Source of the DNA: an uncultured Winogradskyella sp.
GTDB taxonomy: Bacteria > Bacteroidota > Bacteroidia > Flavobacteriales > Flavobacteriaceae
Length of the DNA stretch: 34,852 bases
NCBI RefSeq assembly: GCF_947498345.1
Contig: NZ_CANMJY010000017.1
Coordinates: forward strand, 1 to 34,852
Reading direction: 5' to 3'
The translations under genes were made by a program, and so were the position numbers. Below are positions 25,707 to 32,913 of this stretch, piece after piece (the first letter of the stretch is position 1; the number at the start of each line of letters is the position of its first letter). Below the pieces are notes generated by a model that worked only from the letters and a program-made list of their open reading frames with translations, was not told the origin of the DNA and searched no databases.

Positions 25707-26498
25707 ATGAAAAGAACACTTTTTTTACTAATCATCTTATGTAGTTACAATTATTCTCATGGACAATGGACATTGAATGTTAGCAACAACACATTAACCA
25801 CCAATAATGAGTTTGTAGGTATTGGTTCCAATGGAACAGGCACTACTGATTATAATTTCAGGTTTTGGCAAAGTTCAACTTTGGATGAGTTTTATTTATC
25901 TTTAGATAATGATGCTAAAACACAAATTCTTGCTGTAGGATATGATGACAGTAGCACTTTTTTGAGATTAAAGAACAGGCTAAATTCTGAATTATTTAAA
26001 GTAGGTACACTAGGCAACGATAACACTATGTTTGTGCATATGCCCAAAGCCGATTCTAGAGTTGTAATTGGCTCTTGGGGAAATTATCTACAAAGCGAAG
26101 GGCATAAGTTTGTGATTAAAGATGGTAGCGCAAAAGTTGAAGGCAACGTCTTTTCTACCGGAAATGTTGGTATCGGCACCATGTCTTTTGTTGATGGTTC
26201 AGACACCTATAGGCTTTCAGTAGACGGTAAGATAAGAGCCCATGGTGTTAAAATTTATACAGACTGGGCGGATTATGTTTTTGAAGATGCATACAAATTA
26301 CCAACGCTAGAAGAGGTGGAGCAGTACATTAAGGAAAATGGTCATCTTAAAGATATACCTAGTGCTAAAGAAGTTGAGGAAAACGGAATTGAGCTTGGGG
26401 AAATGAACAAATTGCTATTACAGAAAATAGAAGAATTGACCTTATATACTATTGAGCTTAAGAAAGAAATAGAAGAATTGAAGAGTAAAATTGATTAA
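25707..26498 (+). CDS. Tail-fibre-like surface protein
   Basis: The product has 263 residues with a signal peptide ending near SHGQ (residue 20). The middle is beta-rich (NFRFWQSSTLDEFYLSLD, SRVVIGSWGNYL), with NVGIGTM and the block YRLSVDGKIRAHGVKIYTDW at about 160-190. The end holds LEEVEQYIKENGHLKDIPSA and a coiled coil (LLLQKIEELTLYTIELKKEI). This C-terminal block is a recurrent Bacteroidota module in secreted proteins annotated as tail fibre or adhesin-like. It sits two bases upstream of the subtilase gene, so the pair is one operon. Binding partner unknown. Confidence 0.8.
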   Translation: MKRTLFLLIILCSYNYSHGQWTLNVSNNTLTTNNEFVGIGSNGTGTTDYNFRFWQSSTLDEFYLSLDNDAKTQILAVGYDDSSTFLRLKNRLNSELFKVGTLGNDNTMFVHMPKADSRVVIGSWGNYLQSEGHKFVIKDGSAKVEGNVFSTGNVGIGTMSFVDGSDTYRLSVDGKIRAHGVKIYTDWADYVFEDAYKLPTLEEVEQYIKENGHLKDIPSAKEVEENGIELGEMNKLLLQKIEELTLYTIELKKEIEELKSKID

Positions 26499-26500
26499 TT

Positions 26501-28339
26501 ATGAAAATCAAAGTATTAATAGTTTTATCATTTAGCACTATAATAAGTTTTGCTCAACAAACACCTTCATTTTTTGTTAAAATACAAGACTCAAATTATA
26601 TGCTTATACAAACACATGATTTGTTAGATAATAAGATAGCTACTTTCAACTCACCAAATAGAGGACTTAATAGCCTTATAAGTAAATATAAGGTATATGA
26701 AGTCGAACATGTTTTTAAAAACTCACAAAAAACAACATTACAAAACGTTTATTTGGTACGTTGTAATGATATAAAGTTAATGGATGACTTAAATAATAAC
26801 TTTTCCAATTATTATACAGATTTATTTGATTTAAAGATGGAAGAAACCCTAGTAATACCTAATGATTTTGGTATGACTGGAGGCTTCCTTGAACACCAAG
26901 AAGAATTAAATTATATCAGGGCACCTGAGGCTTGGGATCTCACAACAGGTTCATCAGATGTAATTATTGGTATAGCTGATAATAGTGTACAACCAGCACA
27001 TGAGGATTTGGCAGGAAAGGTAAACGTGGTCTATGGTACTAACTGCTCAAGCTGTACCGCGGGGAGTGCACAGCATGGGTCTGAGGTGTCATCAATGGCG
27101 GCTGCAAATACGAATAACGGATTAGGTATGGCAGCAATAGGCTATAATTCAACAGTATACAATGGAATAGGCAGAGCAAATGCAGTAGATGCTTTATCTC
27201 AGATATCTGGGGTCAAAGTAATCAATACGGCATGGGTTAGTTCGGTATTTCCTGAAGTTTATGATGAAGTTGTTGAGGACAGAAAGGTTGTCGTTGTTGG
27301 TTCAGCAGGTAATGGAATTCATCCTGGAAGCACACAATATGTTAACCCTGCAGCATTTAAAAATGTAATTTCAGTCTCTTCTATTGCTCATGAGACTAAT
27401 ACATGGACAGACACATGGGGCAATTATTATGATACTGTTAAAGATAATCATGTCATTCAGTTTAATAGCGATTTAGCAAACTCTCATCAGCATAATGATT
27501 CTGTCGATATTGTTGCACCAGGTTATGGTGTTTTAGTTGTAAGACCTCAAACTAGTTTAACACATTATGTAAGAGGTGGAGGGACGTCCTTCGCTTCCCC
27601 TCAAGTTTCAGGTACAATAGCACTAATGTTTGATGTTAATTACTGTATTGACCCAAAGGAAGTGGAAACTATACTCAAACTCACAGCCGTTAAAATTGAT
27701 ACCATACCAGCAAATTTACCATTCTATGGTAAACTTGGTGCAGGTAAACTCGATGCTTATGAAGCGGTTAAAATGTCTAAGGATATGGCAGAACCGTTTG
27801 GGACCGTAGAAGTTAAAAATAGGATTTTATATAGGCCTTGGTTTTACAAACTTGAGACGGCACCTTATGAAATAAAGATGTCAAATAACAATGTGTCTCA
27901 AGGTTCTAAACTAAAATTTAGGGCTAGGCAAAATATCGAAATATTAAGTGGGGAATATTTTCCTGGTAGCGGCGGTTATGTAGACTTACAGATAAACCCT
28001 AATCTGGATTTAAATCATTGTCCACCCAGACCTAGTCAAACAGGTTCAAGGCAGACCATACAAAACACTAAAAGAGAATATAATCATGGCTTAATAGAAG
28101 TTTTTCCAACATTGGTAATAAATGATTTAACCTTAAGAAGTAATTCAAAAACAATTGAACGTAGAATTATGTCTGTTGAGATTTATGATTTCTTCGGAGT
28201 AAAAGCCTTTGAAGCTAATAATGTTGATTCAGACCAAATTGTTTTAAATTTGAAAAAGTTAAGATCTGGAATTTATATTGTCAAAATTTTAGATGCCAGT
28301 AATAATATAATTCATACGGAAAAAATTATAAAAAAGTAA
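26501..28339 (+). CDS. Subtilisin-like S8 serine protease with T9SS sorting domain
   Basis: The product has 612 residues with a signal peptide (to about ISFAQ). An N-terminal segment (about 20-125) may be a propeptide. The S8 domain spans about 140-430 with D160 (IGIADNSV), H192 (QHGSEVSSMA), oxyanion N271 (GSAGNG) and S363 (GTSFASPQVSG). The usual DTG or DSG around the Asp is DNS here. The C-terminus (about 535-612: IEVFPTLVINDLTLRS..., VEIYDFFGVKAF, LRSGIYIVKILD, IHTEKIIKK) is a type A sorting domain of the Bacteroidota type IX secretion system, so the protease should be secreted or anchored at the surface. It is co-transcribed with the tail-fibre-like gene. Confidence 0.92.
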   Translation: MKIKVLIVLSFSTIISFAQQTPSFFVKIQDSNYMLIQTHDLLDNKIATFNSPNRGLNSLISKYKVYEVEHVFKNSQKTTLQNVYLVRCNDIKLMDDLNNNFSNYYTDLFDLKMEETLVIPNDFGMTGGFLEHQEELNYIRAPEAWDLTTGSSDVIIGIADNSVQPAHEDLAGKVNVVYGTNCSSCTAGSAQHGSEVSSMAAANTNNGLGMAAIGYNSTVYNGIGRANAVDALSQISGVKVINTAWVSSVFPEVYDEVVEDRKVVVVGSAGNGIHPGSTQYVNPAAFKNVISVSSIAHETNTWTDTWGNYYDTVKDNHVIQFNSDLANSHQHNDSVDIVAPGYGVLVVRPQTSLTHYVRGGGTSFASPQVSGTIALMFDVNYCIDPKEVETILKLTAVKIDTIPANLPFYGKLGAGKLDAYEAVKMSKDMAEPFGTVEVKNRILYRPWFYKLETAPYEIKMSNNNVSQGSKLKFRARQNIEILSGEYFPGSGGYVDLQINPNLDLNHCPPRPSQTGSRQTIQNTKREYNHGLIEVFPTLVINDLTLRSNSKTIERRIMSVEIYDFFGVKAFEANNVDSDQIVLNLKKLRSGIYIVKILDASNNIIHTEKIIKK

Positions 28340-28365
28340 GTAATGGTAGTAATGCTACTGGGTAA

Positions 28366-28412
28366 GCTAGTGTTCCAAACGGGAGCTTTTGCAAATTAGC
28401 AATCGTTATCTA
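28366..28412 (-). repeat. Hairpin repeat, copy C (right end only, inverted)
   Basis: On the minus strand this matches the right end of copy B: AATTTGCAAAAGCTCCCG continued by TTTGGAACACTA. The rest of the element is missing. It starts 27 bases after the protease stop. Confidence 0.75.
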
Positions 28413-28481
28413 ATTGCAATGTAAAACTTAACAAACATATCAGATCAATATATTCGCTGACTGGCATCTTGATCTTTATAG

Positions 28482-28568
28482 GGAACTCTTAGGTTTTATA
28501 ATAAAAAATGTGGACTTGCAATTGCTACAATAGAAAATGGAAAAATTGAAATAAAAAAAAGCCTATAA
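28482..28568 (+). pseudogene. C-terminal remnant of an unknown gene ending at the first attC-like site
   Basis: A 28-codon open stretch reads GTLRFYNKKCGLAIATIENG then KIEIKKSL and stops inside the 5' box of the inverted repeat at 28564. It has coding-like composition but no start. In a cassette array the preceding gene would end just here, so it could be what is left of a neighbouring cassette. It could also be chance. Confidence 0.3.
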
Positions 28569-28628
28569 CACGGTATATAAATCATAGCCGCCTATCGGCA
28601 GGCTATGCTTCATATACTAACCGTTGTA
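28564..28628 (+). repeat. attC-like imperfect inverted repeat, site 1
   Basis: Outer boxes TATAAC (28564) and GTTGTA (28623-28628) pair with one mismatch, inner arms GGTATAT/ATATAC and CATAGCC/GGCTATG pair, with unpaired bases between them. This is the order R'', L'', loop, L', R' known from integron attC sites. The end reads AACCGTTGTAC (28619-28629), repeated exactly at site 2. The R' box GTTGTAC fits GTTRRRY at six of seven positions. Confidence 0.6.
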
Positions 28629-28645
28629 CAACATTTGACCAAACA

Positions 28646-29278
28646 ATGAAAATTACAGTTTTAACGATATTGTTTTTAGTTTTTTTAAGTTGCAAAAATG
28701 CGACTGAAAAGGAAACTGAACAAATCCAAATCGTTGTTGATACGACTGGATTAAAAATAGAAAAAGCTGAAAAGCCGACTGAAAACTTAAAACTGATTTC
28801 CTTTCTTGAAAACCCAATTGACTTACAGAAATTCAAGTCAAAGAATAACGGAAATGTAACAACGAGTGTAAATAACGGATTGAAATATCAATATCATCCT
28901 GCAATCAATGATTCAATATTTTATGGTTACAATTTTATAACTGATAGCATTGGATCAAAAGGAATAAACGAAATTGTAGTTTTTAAATACGGAGAAAACA
29001 AACATAGATTTGAAGACGAAACTGAAATTCTAATAGAAATGAGGATTTTAAATAAAGATTCGGATTTGGGAAAAGCAAATCTAATCGGACTTTCTAAAAC
29101 GGCATTGGAATCTGAATTCGGAAATGACTATCTGGCTCTCGACAATGGAATTGCTTACTCGAATAAAAATAAAGTTTTGATTTTAGAACTTGACAAGTCG
29201 AAAGTCAATTCGTATAGATATATAAAATTAAACACCGAGAAAATCGACAAAAATTTAATCGGACAAATAATGGAATAG
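28646..29278 (+). CDS. Hypothetical lipoprotein, cassette-borne
   Basis: The product has 210 residues. The signal peptide MKITVLTILFLVFLSC has a lipobox Cys at 16. The mature chain starts polar (KNATEKETEQIQ) and then has beta-rich stretches such as NDSIFYGYNFITDSIGS and NEIVVFKYGENKHRFEDETE. No family is recognised. The ATG lies 17 bases after site 1, the stop 10 bases before site 2, and no promoter is visible, as in integron gene cassettes. Its codon use (for example more GGA and TCG-type codons) looks a little different from its neighbours. It should be tethered to a periplasmic membrane face. Confidence 0.75.
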   Translation: MKITVLTILFLVFLSCKNATEKETEQIQIVVDTTGLKIEKAEKPTENLKLISFLENPIDLQKFKSKNNGNVTTSVNNGLKYQYHPAINDSIFYGYNFITDSIGSKGINEIVVFKYGENKHRFEDETEILIEMRILNKDSDLGKANLIGLSKTALESEFGNDYLALDNGIAYSNKNKVLILELDKSKVNSYRYIKLNTEKIDKNLIGQIME

Positions 29279-29288
29279 AAAAACGTTG

Positions 29289-29415
29289 TACAACAACGTG
29301 TATAGCTCATTGCGGCTGAATTCCTAATCGGAATTCATTGCAATTTGCTATCTTTCGGTTACGGCGGAAAATCATAGCTGATTTCCCGCAACGAGCCATA
29401 CACAAAACCGTTGTA
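29289..29415 (+). repeat. attC-like imperfect inverted repeat, site 2
   Basis: Outer boxes TACAAC (29289-29294) and GTTGTA (29410-29415) pair perfectly. GTGTAT and GCTCATTGCGG on the left pair with CGCAACGAGC and ATACAC on the right, leaving single unpaired bases, a hallmark of attC sites. An internal hairpin GAATTCC/GGAATTC sits in the middle. At 127 bases it lies within the attC size range. It ends with the same AACCGTTGTAC (29406-29416) as site 1. Confidence 0.65.
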
Positions 29416-29418
29416 CCA

Positions 29419-29624
29419 CTTGTTTCAAGCTTAATTCGTATAAGTTATTCCAGGAGCCCGTTTGAAACACTACAGCAACCTTTATTTTAAGGTTTCTAAG
29501 AGATTTAGTCTTTTACCAATATACCAATGAACGAAGAAAAACAACAATCAACATTTCTGTTAATTGCTGTTTTTCAATTACTTAAACTCTAATTACATAC
29601 CATATCCTAATTTGGGACACTACC
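29419..29624 (+). repeat. Hairpin repeat, copy D
   Basis: This copy starts with CTTGTTTCAAGCTTAATT (as in copy A), then AGGAGCCCGTTTGAAACAC (29452), a central hairpin GAAAAACA/TGTTTTTC (29536-29575), and the right end TTTGGGACACTACC. The hairpin arms differ wholly from those in copies A and B, but the pairing is kept. It lies between attC-like site 2 and the stop of the next minus-strand gene. Confidence 0.65.
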
Positions 29625-29626
29625 CA

Positions 29627-29998
29627 TTACCTGTAGTAAATAATTTCAAAAAAACCATATAAAATAATCCAAATAGGTAAAAGCTGAAATCCAATTTGCG
29701 CAAGTATACTATAATTAGTATCACCTATAGTGAGTAATAAATAACTCATTAAAACACCAATACAGATATTAATAATTCCAACAAAAAATGTTAATGAGTA
29801 ATGAGGTTTCTTTTTGATAAATTCAAATAAACTTATTGATATCATAGAAATCAACACTATTGTAATTAAGAGGTTGACTATTAAATCAGGTATTTCCGTT
29901 TCTGATAATCTTTCTGAAAGGGTTAATCCATAAAAAATTATTAGAATAATTCTGGAGATTATCCAAAGATACTTTGTAGCTGTATAAAATTTAATCAT
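29627..29998 (-). CDS. Hypothetical four-helix membrane protein downstream of orphan Rhs module
   Basis: The product has 123 residues with four membrane helices (about 11-28, 38-60, 69-90, 97-120) and little else. It has no recognisable family. It is the last gene of the minus-strand group Rhs fragment, secreted protein, membrane protein, which lies between repeat copies D and B. The stop codon touches the right end of copy D. Small membrane proteins next to toxin genes can act as immunity proteins against membrane-active toxins. Here that is only inference. Confidence 0.55.
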   Translation of the reverse strand: MIKFYTATKYLWIISRIILIIFYGLTLSERLSETEIPDLIVNLLITIVLISMISISLFEFIKKKPHYSLTFFVGIINICIGVLMSYLLLTIGDTNYSILAQIGFQLLPIWIILYGFFEIIYYR

Positions 29999-30109
29999 TT
30001 CCTAGTATTAACATTGTATATTTTGCTCTTAAAGAGAGATACTGTATTAAAATCTTAAAAATAGTTTCTTTTAATAATTAGGTTACATTTCTCATATTAA
30101 CAAAATCAC

Positions 30110-30610
30110 TTAATTTTCAGTCCAATTATCTTTTAAAAAAATTACAGATTTGAAGAAAGATTCTACTTCTTTCTCATAATCAGGAAACAGCTTTTTTGGA
30201 ATCATAAATACTAACCGATACAATACATCATTAATATTGGTTAGGTACATTATACTACTAATATTATCTCCTAATTTCATTTTTAATTTGTATACATCAT
30301 ACTCTTTAAATATGATTCTTTCTTTCTTAACTATTTCTACTTCCCCTATATCCCCTACATATTCATTTAAATTAGGTTCCGAAATAAAATCGACATTGAG
30401 CTTATTTGACATTAAATAAATTAGATACTTTATTTGCCTATTTTCCAAGTTCAAAATTTTAAAAACATCGACATTTGATAATTCTTCCTTCGAAGAGTTC
30501 ATCTTTTCAAAAGTCGTGGACTTTGGTAATTCTATATTGTAGAATTCAGTATTTATAGCTTCTTGTGCCATAATATTTACTGATAAGATTAATAATAGAA
30601 ATAACTTCAT
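30110..30610 (-). CDS. Hypothetical secreted protein downstream of orphan Rhs module
   Basis: The product has 166 residues with a signal peptide (MKLFLLLILSVNIMAQ). The mature part is charged and mixed alpha/beta: FYNIELPKSTTFEKMNSS, YLIYLMSNKLNVDFI, KLKMKLGDNISSIMYLTNI, ending FFKSVIFLKDNWTEN. No family is recognised. It starts 21 bases after the Rhs fragment stop on the same strand, the place of a cognate immunity gene. A periplasmic immunity protein for the Rhs tip, which is glycine- and beta-rich, is a reasonable guess. Confidence 0.6.
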   Translation of the reverse strand: MKLFLLLILSVNIMAQEAINTEFYNIELPKSTTFEKMNSSKEELSNVDVFKILNLENRQIKYLIYLMSNKLNVDFISEPNLNEYVGDIGEVEIVKKERIIFKEYDVYKLKMKLGDNISSIMYLTNINDVLYRLVFMIPKKLFPDYEKEVESFFKSVIFLKDNWTEN

Positions 30611-30631
30611 AATAAATATTTTAACTATTAG

Positions 30632-31866
30632 TTAATTCATTTTATGTTCTAGTTGGTCAGACAACCAACTCCCAACTCCTTGTAGCATCTTAAAAGCTCC
30701 AGCCCCTAAATTATAAAAATTTATACTACCCTTTGCTTTAATACCCAATGCTTTACCACTAGCTCCTAAAGTAAAGGACTCATCAGCTTTTAAGAAACTA
30801 TTACCTGATAGATATTCAGAATAACTATCCCCTGCAGAAGCAGTTCCATCAACTTCTAAATTGTCTAAATCAACACTACCTTCAAATTCAGCCAAATTGA
30901 AACCTCCTCTGACTCCTGCCCAAGGGTTTTCCTCATTTCCTATAGTTAGTTTTCCTTTTAATTCACCGATTTTTCCTGATGCAGTCACTTTATTCTCTTC
31001 ATTAATAGAAACATCCCCGACAAATAAGTTGGCCTCAGCTTCAACATTTACAGGTCCTATTCGCCCTCCTAAAGTCACTCCATGGCTTACCTCTTTTTTT
31101 AATTCACCTTTAAATACGTTGGATAATAGTTTTTTTCCTTGGTCAAATAAATCCAAAGTTTCTTGAGAAGGCATAAAAGGTTCAAGACCACCAAAAGGAG
31201 TCGGCAAAGGGTTGAAATCTTGTGGTTTTTGAGAAGTAGTACTACTAGATACCATTCCTAAATCAACTTCAATAATTTCGGTAGCAATTTTTGGGTCATC
31301 TGGACAGTCGTCACAATTAGCTCCTGAAGGTTCCATACCATCATAATCTTGGAAATAAACGGGGTTGTCAAACCCAAAATTATATGGACTGTGTCTACTC
31401 ATCTTCTCAGCAAGAGGGTCAAGATTCATCCAACGTCCTAAAGCTGGGTCATAATTACGAGCACTAATATCATACCAATCTAATCCAAGTTCATCATTGA
31501 ACTCTTTCCCACCGAACATAAATTTACGTGCCACCGAATTTACATTAGCCGATACATTGTTATTATACCCCTTATGTTTTAAGCCAAAAGGATAGTAGTT
31601 ATTTTCCTCTATGATTTCTGTACTTGAGTTAATAGTCCCATTCCCATCACTATCTGCATAGGTTAACCTAACATTTCCTAAGTGGTCTTTAAACTGGTAG
31701 GTATAGTTAAACTGTTTGTTACCTGGTTCTATATACCCTTCTGGGTGAGATAGCATCTTTAATGTCCCATTCTCATAGATAAAATTACCTGCATAGTCTA
31801 TGGTTATTCCTGTACTCACAATCTTTTTTTGTTTAACACCTGTAGCATCGTAAATATATGAAATAT
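30632..31866 (-). pseudogene. Orphan Rhs C-terminal module (5'-truncated)
   Basis: The frame begins abruptly at 31866, right after a TAG stop and 16 bases from repeat copy B. It reads ISYIYDATGVKQKKIV, then HLGNVRLTYADSDGNGTI, YYPFGLKHKGYN and the Rhs core ELGLDWYDISARNYDPALGR with WMNLDPLAEKMS. The core ends near residue 160 of the 395-codon stretch counted from a GTG at 31819. The remaining tip is glycine-rich and repetitive (GRIGPVNVEAEANLFVGDVS, GKIGELKGKLTIG, ASGKALGIKAKGSINFYN). No toxin family is recognised. Without the YD-repeat shell it is not a working Rhs protein. Two small genes follow. Confidence 0.85.
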
Positions 31867-31882
31867 CCTACAAACAAAGCTT

Positions 31883-32062
31883 AGGAGCCCGTTTGAAACA
31901 CCACAGTATATAAAACCTTTATTCTATAAGGTTTAAAAAACGTTCGTTATATCAAAGAACAAGAACAGGCTCTTAAAAAAGAACCTGTTTAATTATATAA
32001 ATTGCTAATTATCAGTAGGTAACAATTGTTAATTTGCAAAAGCTCCCGTTTGGAACACTACC
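31883..32062 (+). repeat. Hairpin repeat, copy B
   Basis: The best preserved copy (180 bases). The left end AGGAGCCCGTTTGAAACAC and right end AGCTCCCGTTTGGAACAC are imperfect direct repeats of each other. A hairpin AACAGG/CCTGTT (31964-31989), extended by TCTT/AAGA pairing, lies in the middle. It borders the cut end of the orphan Rhs module. Confidence 0.75.
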
Positions 32063-32198
32063 AAGGGATAGTAGTCTAAGATGATTTTTTTGCTGTTTCA
32101 CTAAAAAATTAAAGCTGTTTCTTGCTTTTGTTGCAGTATTTTTAAAGAACGTTTGTTTTTGTTAAGAATACAGTATTTATAACCATTATCCTTAAAGT

Positions 32199-32232
32199 AG
32201 AAAACGGCAATTAATATTAACTGCCGTTTTCT
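32199..32232. terminator. Hairpin, likely terminator of the Rhs-immunity transcript
   Basis: A perfect 11-base inverted repeat, AGAAAACGGCA / TGCCGTTTTCT, has a 12-base AT-rich loop and lies 43 bases past the stop of the immunity gene. The T-rich arms suit termination in either direction. The stretch 32063-32198 shows no gene. Confidence 0.55.
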
Positions 32233-32274
32233 CATTATTTAAAATTATTTCATCAATTTATTTGCACCATTACC

Positions 32275-32913
32275 TTACCCGATACTATCACCAAATTCCA
32301 AAAAATTATTTATCAAGTGGCTGTAGAATTCTATAGACTCGGCTGGAATAACACGCTCACCAAACTTTAACATCAATATTTCTTCAGTATAATCTTTAAT
32401 ATCTTCATAAGTATTAAAAATACCATCTTTTGAAATTTCATCGATTTTTTCTATATCATTTGAAATGACAATTCCTAATTCTAAATCTCTATTGCAATAA
32501 AAGTATAGATTATCTGATATAGATGTTATAATAAATTCGTTGGAATTTAATTTTAAAGAATCAGCAATATTTTCACTTGGAAAGTTACTTAATAAGGCAT
32601 TATAGTGTTCATAATTTAATCCACAAGGAAACTTAATAGCATTGTAAAAATCATAGTGTTTGAAAAAATAATTTTTAGGATGTGGTTTTAATGTGTAAAA
32701 AATAAATTCATCAAATGAATTCTTATTCAAATATCTATTATAATATTCAAAAAACTCTTCACTAAAAATATCATCAAAAACAAAAAATAAAAGATTATTA
32801 TAGTCTTTATTAAATATATTTTCAGGTAAAGATTTTTTATTAAAAATCCTATCTATATGAAATTCACATTGACTTAGAATATTCTCTGAATCTATAAAAT
32901 AACTATTCTTCAT
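32275..32913 (-). CDS. Putative immunity protein for the Rhs tip
   Basis: The product has 212 residues, with no signal peptide or membrane helix, so it is cytoplasmic. It is acidic and rich in Phe, Tyr and Asn (LLFFVFDDIFSEEFFEYYNR, FYTLKPHPKNYFFKHYDFYN, IVISNDIEKIDEISKDGIFN). No family is recognised. Its ATG overlaps the last 11 bases of the Rhs gene, so translation is coupled and the two proteins are made together. This is the standard arrangement for a toxin and its immunity protein. The role is inferred from position; the acidic chain would suit binding to the basic tip domain. Confidence 0.7.
   Translation of the reverse strand: MKNSYFIDSENILSQCEFHIDRIFNKKSLPENIFNKDYNNLLFFVFDDIFSEEFFEYYNRYLNKNSFDEFIFYTLKPHPKNYFFKHYDFYNAIKFPCGLNYEHYNALLSNFPSENIADSLKLNSNEFIITSISDNLYFYCNRDLELGIVISNDIEKIDEISKDGIFNTYEDIKDYTEEILMLKFGERVIPAESIEFYSHLINNFLEFGDSIG

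Noticed and set aside
28350..32062. CRISPR array
   Set aside because: The repeats are few, long, diverged and separated by genes; there is no short regularly spaced repeat-spacer pattern anywhere in the window.
29419..32062. Hairpin repeat copies D and B as terminal inverted repeats of one insertion sequence
   Set aside because: They lie in direct orientation and the genes between them show no transposase features.
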